Source of the DNA: Gammaproteobacteria bacterium HGW-Gammaproteobacteria-14
GTDB lineage: Bacteria; Pseudomonadota; Gammaproteobacteria; Pseudomonadales; Alcanivoracaceae
DNA: 13,106 nt
Assembly: GCA_002840115.1 (NCBI GenBank)
Contig: PGZG01000033.1
Span: 1 to 13,106, forward strand
Reading direction: 5' to 3'
The position numbers and the translations under genes were made by a program. The first letter of the stretch is position 1, and every line of letters starts with the position of its first letter. Shown here in pieces: positions 1 to 6,089 of this stretch. The notes below the pieces were generated by a model, which was given only the letters and a program-made list of their open reading frames with translations, ran no database searches and was not told the origin of the DNA.

Positions 1-26
1 ATAAAGAGTCAAGGATAGCAGTATCG

Positions 27-500
27 TTAGTAGGTTGTGATACGAACCGCCTCAAGCTGCCACTGCAGGTCTGTGCGGCCCTGCAGGTCCATCAAGCGGC
101 TCACCACGCTAAATGGATAGCCGGCTTTTGCTGGAATGTGAATGAGCAGCTCGACCGTATCTTCACGCTCAACCTTGCATTCTTCTGCAATACAAATCAG
201 GGCCTGAGCCCGCAGTGACAGGGCGTTGATACGACGATCACTATGATTTTGAATATGACCGCTAAAACGCACCCCGTTTTCTGACGGGCGCGCTTCGTGA
301 AGGGTAATAGTGATTTGTTCCGGTTCCAGCTCGTCTGCAGGTGAGAGCAGTTGCAAGGTTAGAACCGAGGTCATGACACCGGCGGTGACGGCGACAACCA
401 GAGCTGTTACGGCAAATAGCCGCTTTTCTGTCCGCCAGGCATTAATCAGAAGCACTAGTGCCGCCACCAACACCATCAGCAATAAAAAGATCTGAGCCAT
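27..500 (-). CDS. Unrecognised two-helix membrane protein with a C-terminal beta-rich (FxLYD/DUF2393-like) domain
   Basis: The 157-residue protein opens with two hydrophobic segments (about residues 4-22 and 30-52) separated by a short basic stretch, WRTEKR. A hydrophilic domain of about 100 residues follows. Around residues 75-90 it has a pattern of the type 'VRFSGHIQNHSD', a strand followed by G-x-(I/V)-x-N. This resembles small Ig-like domains such as FxLYD or DUF2393; that is a resemblance only, not a confident family assignment. Two cysteines (ICIAEEC, about residues 102-107) could form a disulfide if the domain is periplasmic. The ATG start has a GGGGAA-like ribosome site about nine bases upstream. 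The gene diverges from yaaA across only 39 bases. Its function is unknown and nothing nearby fixes it. It is likely real because of its coherent topology and clean start. Confidence 0.7.
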   Translation of the reverse strand: MAQIFLLLMVLVAALVLLINAWRTEKRLFAVTALVVAVTAGVMTSVLTLQLLSPADELEPEQITITLHEARPSENGVRFSGHIQNHSDRRINALSLRAQALICIAEECKVEREDTVELLIHIPAKAGYPFSVVSRLMDLQGRTDLQWQLEAVRITTY

Positions 501-504
501 CGCG

Positions 505-510
505 TATAAT
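505..510 (+). promoter_or_regulatory. Possible -10 element for yaaA
   Basis: A perfect TATAAT lies on the plus strand in the 39-base gap between the divergent gene and yaaA. Transcription would begin near 517, leaving a leader of about 23 bases. The region about 17 bases upstream (A-rich, inside the divergent coding sequence) shows no good -35 hexamer, and there is no extended TG. The element is therefore plausible but may need an activator or be weak. Confidence 0.45.
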
Positions 511-539
511 TCCCCACAACCTGATTATGAGCTGGAAAC

Positions 540-1322
540 ATGTTTATCGTGCTATCACCCGCCAAAACGCTGGACTATGAGTCTGCTTTGCCCACCGTGC
601 CTCGCAGTCTGCCGCGATTGTTGCCACAAAGCGAGGCATTGATGTCTCAGTTGCAAACCCTTGATCCTGCGGCGCTTGGATCATTAATGAAAGTCAGCGA
701 TGCCATCGCTCGGCTGAACGTCGCTCGCAATACAGCCTGGAAGACTGAATTTAACCGCGATAACTCCCGCCCGGCAATTTTTGCCTTTCGAGGTGATGTT
801 TACACGGGTCTTGAAATAGAACGTTTCAATAATAACGATTTAGGCGAAGCCCAGCGTCGCATACGCATACTATCTGGTCTCTATGGACTGCTGAAGCCGC
901 TGGACTTGATGCAGCCTTACCGCCTTGAAATGGGCACCCCGTTGAGCAATCCTGCAGGGCGCGACCTCTATGCATTTTGGGGTAGCACCATCAGCAACTT
1001 ATTACAACGGGATATGGATGATGCCGGCGTAAAGGTTTTGGTGAACCTTGCCTCTCAAGAATATTTCAAGGCTGTGAAAACCAATGCCCTGAAAGCACGT
1101 GTCATCACGCCCCTGTTTGAAGACGAAAAAAATGGCAAGTACAAGATTATCAGCTTTTATGCCAAAAAAGCCCGAGGGCGAATGGCTGCATGGATCGTCA
1201 AGAACAAGATTGAGACACCGGAAGGTCTGACGGATTATTGTCAGGATGGTTATCGCTTTTCAGCGAAGGACTCCCAGGGGGACAAGATGGTTTTCCGCCG
1301 CGAGGAAAGGGCTCGGGCTTAG
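540..1322 (+). CDS. yaaA: Peroxide stress protein YaaA (UPF0246 / DUF328 family)
   Basis: The 260-residue protein matches YaaA along its whole length and is close to the usual size. It starts with the family signature MFIVLSPAKTLDYE. Other conserved blocks are FRGDVYTG (about residues 83-90), LSGLYGLLKPLDLMQPYRLE (111-130), NLASQEYFKAV (169-179) and KYKIISFYAKKARG (200-213). In E. coli YaaA belongs to the OxyR regulon and limits DNA and protein damage during hydrogen peroxide stress, apparently by lowering free intracellular iron. The protein is cytosolic. The ribosome site is weak (GAG/GGAA-like), but the ATG gives the family's normal N-terminus. It is the only plus-strand gene in the window and converges on the coiled-coil stress gene, so it is transcribed apart from the respiratory cluster. 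No OxyR site was recognised. Confidence 0.95.
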   Translation: MFIVLSPAKTLDYESALPTVPRSLPRLLPQSEALMSQLQTLDPAALGSLMKVSDAIARLNVARNTAWKTEFNRDNSRPAIFAFRGDVYTGLEIERFNNNDLGEAQRRIRILSGLYGLLKPLDLMQPYRLEMGTPLSNPAGRDLYAFWGSTISNLLQRDMDDAGVKVLVNLASQEYFKAVKTNALKARVITPLFEDEKNGKYKIISFYAKKARGRMAAWIVKNKIETPEGLTDYCQDGYRFSAKDSQGDKMVFRREERARA

Positions 1323-1348
1323 GTCAAACAACCAATTCAGGTTCAGAG

Positions 1349-1376
1349 CCAATCAGGCGCCTAAGCGCCTGATTGG
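1349..1376. terminator. Perfect 12-bp hairpin between convergent genes, without a U-tract
   Basis: A 12-bp perfect inverted repeat (CCAATCAGGCGC / GCGCCTGATTGG, loop CTAA) starts 27 bases after the yaaA stop. It could end transcription from both sides in this convergent gap. Neither strand carries a clear run of T after the stem, so it is not a textbook intrinsic terminator. It may instead work with Rho or as an RNA 3'-end protecting structure. Confidence 0.5.
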
Positions 1377-1397
1377 AATAGCATGATTTAATGATTA

Positions 1398-1455
1398 CTT
1401 CCTATGGCTGCTTCAAAACCATGGTCGATATTAGACGCGGCATTGTCATAGGAAG
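1398..1455. repeat. 9-bp inverted repeat with a 40-base spacer in the convergent gap
   Basis: CTTCCTATG (1398-1406) is repeated inverted as CATAGGAAG (1447-1455). Together with the hairpin at 1349-1376 it fills most of the 146-base gap between the stops of yaaA and the coiled-coil gene. It could form a second long-loop stem in the 3' end of either transcript. No U-tract follows and its function is unknown. Confidence 0.35.
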
Positions 1456-1468
1456 ACAGCCCCTCAGC

Positions 1469-1777
1469 TTACTTTTTATCATCTTCCTCGTCTTTTTCGA
1501 ACTCGCTGCGAGCTGCATAGAAGCCTGTTTTCAGTCCATTCCAGGCTAACTCAACACCGTCCCGAAGGTCGTCAAGGGCGCGCTCAGAGGCTTTTTCCAG
1601 TTCGCCAATCTTATGCTCCAGCTCATGGCGCTTGCTGCGGAATTCATCAACCTTGGAGCCCGCTTTCTGTTGCAAATCATGGCTCATATCTTTGACCCGA
1701 TGCTCGAATCGGTCAAGCTGGTAGTCCCACTCTTCGAGTTGGGCCCGTAGTTTTTCAATAAAAGGTTCATGGCTCAT
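1469..1777 (-). CDS. Small coiled-coil protein, sll1863-type stress-response family
   Basis: The 102-residue protein is charged and almost wholly helical. It has heptad-like spacing through about residues 5-75 (FIEKLRAQLEEWDYQLDRFEHRV, then RSKRHELEHKIGELEKASERA). A short amphipathic block follows, DLRDGVELAWNGLKTGFYAA, and then an acidic-basic tail. The 'Y/FIEKLxAQLxEWDxxxD' opening and the 'A-W-x-x-L-K-x-x-F' motif near the end are typical of proteins annotated as sll1863-family stress response proteins. There is no signal peptide or membrane segment. An in-frame ATG seven codons upstream exists, but the start used here has AAGGAG six to seven bases before it. The gene lies after uspE with its own gap of about 150 bases, which holds an FNR-type palindrome. 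An oxygen-limited stress role is inferred; the biochemical role is unknown. Confidence 0.85.
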   Translation of the reverse strand: MSHEPFIEKLRAQLEEWDYQLDRFEHRVKDMSHDLQQKAGSKVDEFRSKRHELEHKIGELEKASERALDDLRDGVELAWNGLKTGFYAARSEFEKDEEDDKK

Positions 1778-1889
1778 AATTTTCTCCTTGAGATACACAT
1801 GTATAAGTGATGACTTGGCTCGACATTTCGAGTTCCGCAGTTAAATCGAACAGCCCTTATGTATTGTGTATGTTTACATAACGCCAAGC

Positions 1890-1931
1890 AGTATGGTCGC
1901 CTCCTGTAATGGCCAGCTTGACGCAGGTCAA
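1890..1931 (-). promoter_or_regulatory. FNR/Anr box and class II promoter for the coiled-coil gene
   Basis: Read on the minus strand, 1931-1918 is TTGAC-CTGC-GTCAA, a perfect palindrome that keeps the essential TTGA-N6-TCAA of FNR sites. A -10-like hexamer, CATACT, lies at 1895-1890. The palindrome centre is about 41.5 bases above a start near 1883, the classic class II FNR arrangement. The leader to the ATG at 1777 would be about 105 bases. The uspE stop codon TGA (1930-1928) sits inside the left half-site. A less convincing alternative -10 (TTATAC, 1806-1801) lies closer to the gene. Confidence 0.65.
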
Positions 1932-2848
1932 TTCTGCTGCCAAGGAGAGCTAAACCCGCTCGGTTTAACAACGAGAACATCGCTATCACTGTGTAGCAGG
2001 ATTTGCTCTGCTGTGCTGCCCAGCAGTAAACGACGCAGCGCGCCTCGATGCACTGTGCCTAACACCAGAATGCCCGGGTGCTCCGCCATGTGTTCAGCCA
2101 GCGCTCTGTGGGGGGCTCCTTCGAGCATGACAGCAGAATCAGGATCAACACCATAGTGATTTGCGCATTCAAGCAGACGCTGCCAGTAAAAGGTGCGTAG
2201 CGCATCAATATTAGAAAGCGATACCGGCACGGCCTCGCCAGCCAACATAATGAGGGTTTCGTCCGGGTATTCCACTACATGGGCAAGGCCGCCATTGCCG
2301 CCAACCCATTGTGATAGTGTCTTTGCGGTCGCCACGATATTGCTGTTGAGATCGTCTTCTGCATCATCATGATCTGGATCCACAGCGGCCAACACGAATG
2401 GTGTTTTTGACCAAGGTTGCTCACCAACGCATAGCACCGGACAAGGTGCCTTGCGAATAACGCGCCAATCGCGGGGGGTTATCAGCAATCGCTTGAGCAG
2501 AGGCTCCTGTACGCGGTGAAGAATAATCAGTGAGGGAGATGTTCGGGTAATGAACTCTGCCAGTGCTGGTGCTTCTGCGTGCTCCCAAAAAATATGGGTC
2601 TCCGTGTCGCCTGCGTCCAGTTTGTCCAGCATACGCCGTAACTGCTTTTCCCAGCCTGCCATCACCTGGCTGCGAGCGCGCTCCAGATGGGCTTTGTCAC
2701 TGCCGACGGCGCGAACCAAGGGCCCGGAATAGGCGTTGACATATACGCTCAGTAATGAACCCTTGGCCCGGGCAATCTGAACTGCCTTGGCCAGTGCTGG
2801 TTGCGGTGCATTAATATCGCTGTCGAGCAGAACAACAATGGTTCCCAT
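1928..2848 (-). CDS. uspE: Universal stress protein UspE (tandem Usp domains)
   Basis: The 306-residue protein has two tandem Usp (Rossmann-like) domains, about residues 1-142 and 150-297, matching the E. coli UspE layout and length (about 316). Domain 1 begins GTIVVLLDSDIN and ends CPVLCVG; domain 2 begins FVLAAVDPD and ends DVLVVKP. The ATP-type glycine motif is eroded. Domain 2 reads G264-x2-H267-x9-G277-S278, with His in place of the second glycine. Domain 1 (HRVQEPLLKRLLITPRDW) lacks it altogether, so nucleotide binding is doubtful. UspE in enterobacteria affects stress resistance, motility and aggregation. The start used has GGAG seven bases upstream; a longer frame begins inside fnr. 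Only 17 bases separate it from fnr, so the two are probably co-transcribed, as the same fnr-uspE pairing in E. coli suggests. Confidence 0.92.
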   Translation of the reverse strand: MGTIVVLLDSDINAPQPALAKAVQIARAKGSLLSVYVNAYSGPLVRAVGSDKAHLERARSQVMAGWEKQLRRMLDKLDAGDTETHIFWEHAEAPALAEFITRTSPSLIILHRVQEPLLKRLLITPRDWRVIRKAPCPVLCVGEQPWSKTPFVLAAVDPDHDDAEDDLNSNIVATAKTLSQWVGGNGGLAHVVEYPDETLIMLAGEAVPVSLSNIDALRTFYWQRLLECANHYGVDPDSAVMLEGAPHRALAEHMAEHPGILVLGTVHRGALRRLLLGSTAEQILLHSDSDVLVVKPSGFSSPWQQN

Positions 2849-2865
2849 TCGGTGACTCCGTATCT

Positions 2866-3618
2866 TTATGCTCGTAACCGACCGTTTCCACACAAGCCTT
2901 CGCGGTCGAGAATTTCAATTTCCCGTCCTTCCACGGCTAAAAATCCCTGTTGCTGGAAACGAGTAAAGATTCTGCTGACGGTTTCCACCGCCAAGCCCAG
3001 ATAGTTGGCAATATCATAACGTGACATAGGTAACCGTAACCGAACGGCAGACAAGCCTCGCCGTTGCTGGCGAGCTGCAATCGAGAGCAATAATGAAGCA
3101 ATGCGATCATCCGCAGACTTCTTGCTCAACAGCATATGGAGCTCTCGATCTGCCTGAATTTCACGGCTCATCAAGCTAAAAAAGTGGTGTTGCAACGTGG
3201 GGATTTTGCTGGAAAGTTCTTCAAGGCGACCGAATGGAATCTCGCAAACAGAAGACGTTTCAAGCGTTTTTGCAGAGCTCATATGGTGGGCAGTGCTGAT
3301 CCCATCCATACCAATAATTTCGCCAGGCAGGTAAAACCCGGTAACTTGCTCTTCGCCTTCTTCGGAGAGGACATAGCTTTTGACTGCGCCACTCCGGACC
3401 GCATAGACCGACTCAAAAGGATCAGAAGCGCGATACAGGTGCTCACCGCGTTTAAGGGGGCGACCACGGCGCATAATGTCTTCAAGTTGATCGAGCTCGC
3501 TGAGGCTGACCGCCAACGGCAGACAAATAGGGCTGAGACTGCAGTCATTACAGGAAGTGCGACTTGCCATGGTATGTCCCGTGCTATCACTGACCAAATG
3601 AAGATACTTGCGACTCAT
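2866..3618 (-). CDS. fnr: FNR/Anr-type oxygen-sensing transcription regulator (Crp/Fnr family)
   Basis: The 250-residue regulator has all the hallmarks of FNR. Cysteines C23, C26 and C32 (SCNDCSLSPIC) plus C125 (SSVCEIPF) match the four [4Fe-4S] ligands of E. coli FNR. A cyclic-nucleotide-like beta barrel (about 40-150) is followed by the dimerisation helix and a helix-turn-helix (about 198-222). The recognition helix ETVSRIF keeps E212, S215 and R216, equivalent to the E209, S212 and R213 that read TTGA. Without oxygen the cluster is intact, the protein dimerises and binds TTGAT-N4-ATCAA; oxygen breaks the cluster. AGGGGG precedes the ATG by about six bases. The gene lies 48 bases after hemN with no evident promoter or terminator between, so it may share the FNR-type hemN promoter, giving possible autoregulation. 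It could equally be called anr or etrA. Confidence 0.96.
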   Translation of the reverse strand: MSRKYLHLVSDSTGHTMASRTSCNDCSLSPICLPLAVSLSELDQLEDIMRRGRPLKRGEHLYRASDPFESVYAVRSGAVKSYVLSEEGEEQVTGFYLPGEIIGMDGISTAHHMSSAKTLETSSVCEIPFGRLEELSSKIPTLQHHFFSLMSREIQADRELHMLLSKKSADDRIASLLLSIAARQQRRGLSAVRLRLPMSRYDIANYLGLAVETVSRIFTRFQQQGFLAVEGREIEILDREGLCGNGRLRA

Positions 3619-3666
3619 TATAGCCCCCTGCTTTTGGCCTTGTACTGTGTCTGGCCACTTAATTCA

Positions 3667-5040
3667 CTAGATAATTCGGCTGAAATGGCGTTTAGCGGCT
3701 TCTTTCTGGTAAGCGTCAAACACCATGGCAACGGCTCGCGCCAGCAGTCGACCGCTATCTGTAAGGCTGAGCTGGCGCCAGTCAGACTCAACCAGTCCGT
3801 CGGCGGCGAACCGCTGCATCTGCATTAGCTCCGGCCCCAGATAGCTGTTTACATCAATATTCCAGCGCGCGGAGAAGGCCTGCAGGTCAATGCGCAGATC
3901 ACAGAGTAGGGTGGTAATCAGGTCGCGCCGAATTTGATCATCCCGGTTGAGCTGATAACCTCGCTCAAGCGGCAACTGACCGTGATCAATATCATCCTGC
4001 CATCGCTCAATGGATTTCTGGTTTTGGCCATAAAAATCCCCCATGGCGCTAATGGCAGAGGTGCCAAAACCCAATAAGTCGGCGTCGCCATACAGGGTAT
4101 AGCCCTGAAAGTTACGGTGCAGGGTGCCTTGAGTTTGGGCTTGAGCCAGAGCATCGCTGGGCAGGGCGAAATGGTCCATGCCGATCAGTCGGTAACCGGC
4201 CTGTTCCAGCAGGGTTCCCGCGCGACTGAACATGGCGATTTTTTCATCAGGAGAGGGCAGGGTTTGTTCGCTGATCTGCCGTTGAACCTTGAAGCGGGCC
4301 GGCAGATGGGCATAGTTATAGAGCGAAATTCGGTCCGGCTTTAGCTCCACAAGCTGCTCAACGGTACGACTCAGACTGGTTTCTGATTGCCAGGGAAGAC
4401 CGTAGATCAGGTCTGTATTAATTGAGCGGTAACCGAAATCCCGCAACCAGCCAAACACATCCCGCACCATTTCGTAGGGCTGAACACGGTTAACCGCCTG
4501 TTGCACTCTGGGGTCGAGGTCCTGCACGCCAAGACTGGCACGATTAAAGCCTAGTCCGCGTAACAGGCCAATCCGTGACGGGCTGACCGTGCGCGGGTCA
4601 ATTTCAATGGAATAGTCCGCACGATCGTCTTCAAGCAGATGGAAGTGACGAGCGGTGTGGTAGATCAGCTCAGTCATTTGAGCGTCGCTCAGGTAGGTGG
4701 GGGTACCGCCGCCCCAGTGCATTTGCAAAACGGGACGTTGTTGGTCCACATGGGCTGCTTTCAGGTTGATTTCGGTAATCAGCCGCTTTAGATAAGCGTC
4801 CGCACGGCCTGTATCGGCGGTGACCACCCGGTTGCAGGCGCAGTAGTAGCACACGTTTTTGCAGAACGGGATATGCAGATACAGCGACAACGGCCGATGT
4901 GCTTCGTTTCCCCGCTGTAAGGCCTGCCAGTAATCGTCTGCGCTCACCTCTTCATGAAACTGAAGAGCCGTTGGATACGATGTATAGCGGGGCCCTTGAT
5001 CGCCATAGCGACGAATAAGATCCGTATTCCAGACAGTCAT
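3667..5040 (-). CDS. hemN: Oxygen-independent coproporphyrinogen III oxidase HemN (radical SAM)
   Basis: HemN converts coproporphyrinogen III to protoporphyrinogen IX without oxygen, using S-adenosylmethionine and a [4Fe-4S] cluster in the cytosol. This supplies haem for the cbb3 oxidase encoded alongside. The 457-residue product equals the E. coli length. It shows the N-terminal GPRYTSYPTAL motif (16-26), the radical SAM cluster motif C60-x3-C64-x2-C67 with the additional C69, the SAM-binding GGGTP (110-114) and a HemN C-terminal domain with LGFGTSAIS. The longest frame starts at 5106, but that ATG lies inside the FNR box and above the predicted transcript start, so it is rejected. The ATGs at 5040 and 5049 are both possible. 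5040 was chosen because it has GGA about eight bases upstream and gives the usual length. fnr follows after 48 bases. Confidence 0.95.
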   Translation of the reverse strand: MTVWNTDLIRRYGDQGPRYTSYPTALQFHEEVSADDYWQALQRGNEAHRPLSLYLHIPFCKNVCYYCACNRVVTADTGRADAYLKRLITEINLKAAHVDQQRPVLQMHWGGGTPTYLSDAQMTELIYHTARHFHLLEDDRADYSIEIDPRTVSPSRIGLLRGLGFNRASLGVQDLDPRVQQAVNRVQPYEMVRDVFGWLRDFGYRSINTDLIYGLPWQSETSLSRTVEQLVELKPDRISLYNYAHLPARFKVQRQISEQTLPSPDEKIAMFSRAGTLLEQAGYRLIGMDHFALPSDALAQAQTQGTLHRNFQGYTLYGDADLLGFGTSAISAMGDFYGQNQKSIERWQDDIDHGQLPLERGYQLNRDDQIRRDLITTLLCDLRIDLQAFSARWNIDVNSYLGPELMQMQRFAADGLVESDWRQLSLTDSGRLLARAVAMVFDAYQKEAAKRHFSRII

Positions 5041-5070
5041 TGACGACATCCGTTTACATTCAATGCGGTC

Positions 5071-5111
5071 AGTATGGAATATCTGCGTCAGAAGGCGTTG
5101 ATGCACATCAA
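5071..5111 (-). promoter_or_regulatory. Consensus FNR/Anr box and class II promoter of hemN
   Basis: On the minus strand, 5111-5098 reads TTGAT-GTGC-ATCAA, a perfect match to the FNR consensus. A -10-like hexamer, CATACT, lies at 5076-5071. The centre-to-hexamer spacing (28.5 bases) fits a class II promoter with transcription starting near 5063. The leader would be about 14-23 bases. The stop codon of the upstream membrane-protein gene (TGA, 5110-5108) is embedded in the left half-site. The FNR protein encoded just downstream is the obvious regulator, and anaerobic activation of hemN by FNR-type proteins is known in E. coli and Pseudomonas. Confidence 0.8.
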
Positions 5112-5863
5112 TGATGACGGTGGATGTTATGGCCAGACTCTATGGTTGTTGGGGAATGGTTGTGGCGGCCATCATGATGATGCTTATGGGCTCCCGCCAA
5201 ACCTTGCCAAAATAACCAGGCAGCCATTAATAGCATCAGAATTGCTGTTAAACGTCGCCAGCCATTACGACGAAGCAAACCAAGTAACCCGGTAGCCACT
5301 CCACCAGCCGCGACCGGAGGGACGGTCACCAATCCAAAAACAAGCATTACTATTGCGCCATGTAGCCAGTCCCCCGTAGCAACCGACAAAGCCAGCGCCG
5401 TATAGAGAAGGCCGCAGGGTAAAAACCCCCAAAGCATACCTAGCATCAGAGCCTGATAAGTATGCTGTATGGGTACTAGCGGTCGCGTTAATGGTTGAAT
5501 TCGTCGCCATACCGCCAGCCCCAAAGATTCCAGGCGGTGCAGACCCATATCGTGCCCCAATAGCATCAAGCCCAGCATTAACATCAACACGGCGGACAAA
5601 AGCCATGCAGCGGCGCCAGCGCCGGGAAGAATGGATAACAGCCACTGTCCCATGCCGCCGGCCACTAATCCCAGCAGGGTATAAGTGGATAGGCGACCCA
5701 AAGCAAAGAGCCCTTGCCATAGCCAGAGACGAGCCCCTCGGCGGCGCTGCTCTGGTACCGCCATCGATAGTCCCATGCTGATACCGCCACACATACCCAG
5801 ACAATGTCCGGCGCCGGCAAGTGCCAATAAGGTAGCTGCCGCCAAGGCTTCAGGGAGCGTCAT
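5108..5863 (-). CDS. DsbD_2 / TauE-SafE-like membrane protein linked to cbb3 assembly, with a His-rich tail
   Basis: The 251-residue protein is very hydrophobic, with about six membrane segments (roughly 3-25, 45-75, 83-103, 133-160, 165-195 and 203-223). The N-terminal GAGHCLGMCGGISMG (17-31) and central GFLPCGLLYTALA motifs are typical of the 'cytochrome c biogenesis protein transmembrane region' family, often labelled sulfite exporter TauE/SafE. Members commonly sit next to ccoS in gammaproteobacteria. The paired cysteines in membrane-embedded motifs (C21, C25, plus the later PCG) suggest thiol or metal handling; a role in copper supply to the oxidase is inferred, not shown. The last 26 residues contain ten histidines, suggesting a metal-binding tail. 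The ATG overlaps ccoS by 14 bases and has AAGGA eight bases before it. The stop lies within the hemN FNR box. Confidence 0.85.
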   Translation of the reverse strand: MTLPEALAAATLLALAGAGHCLGMCGGISMGLSMAVPEQRRRGARLWLWQGLFALGRLSTYTLLGLVAGGMGQWLLSILPGAGAAAWLLSAVLMLMLGLMLLGHDMGLHRLESLGLAVWRRIQPLTRPLVPIQHTYQALMLGMLWGFLPCGLLYTALALSVATGDWLHGAIVMLVFGLVTVPPVAAGGVATGLLGLLRRNGWRRLTAILMLLMAAWLFWQGLAGAHKHHHDGRHNHSPTTIESGHNIHRHH

Positions 5864-6089
5864 TATTGTTGTCCTTGTTATTCACCTCGTTGCCCTCCGG
5901 AGAGCGCTCATGGTTATTGCCGGGCAAACTTTCCTGTCTGCGCTGCTGATCCTGATCATCGAATACTACCCGCCATGCCGGGCTGTCCAGGTCATCAAAC
6001 TGGCCTCGTTTTAGTGCCCAGAAAAACAACCAGACACCAATGGCGACGATGATCGACGCTAGCGGTACCAGAATAATCAGGATTTCCAT
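5850..6089 (-). CDS. ccoS: cbb3 oxidase maturation protein CcoS
   Basis: This 79-residue protein has one membrane helix (about residues 2-25, MEILIILVPLASIIVAIGVWLFFWAL in outline). The CcoS signature follows: W..KRGQFDDLD-P.....DD. CcoS is needed for insertion of haem and copper cofactors into cbb3 oxidase in Rhodobacter; its mechanism is unclear. The C-terminal half is polar and rich in Q, N and D, as is common in the family. The start used has AGGA seven bases upstream and gives the family N-terminus; a longer frame running into ccoI is not supported. The gene overlaps the end of ccoI by 13 bases and the next gene by 14, so translation of the three is probably coupled. Confidence 0.93.
   Translation of the reverse strand: MEILIILVPLASIIVAIGVWLFFWALKRGQFDDLDSPAWRVVFDDQDQQRRQESLPGNNHERSPEGNEVNNKDNNNDAP

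Noticed and set aside
1794..1805. ATACA-TG-TGTAT near-palindrome upstream of the coiled-coil gene as an operator
   Set aside because: The arms are only five bases, AT-rich, and match no regulator site I recognise, so chance is likely.
3136..3828. 230-residue plus-strand frame opposite fnr and hemN
   Set aside because: It is antisense to two well-supported genes, spans their junction, has no recognisable domain, and is explained by codon bias of the true genes.
5041..5106. Longer hemN start at 5106
   Set aside because: That ATG lies inside the FNR box and upstream of the predicted transcript start, and the extra residues do not resemble HemN N-termini.
5265..5804. 179-residue minus-strand frame inside the DsbD_2/TauE-like gene
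   Set aside because: It overlaps a strongly supported membrane protein gene in another frame and shows no family pattern.
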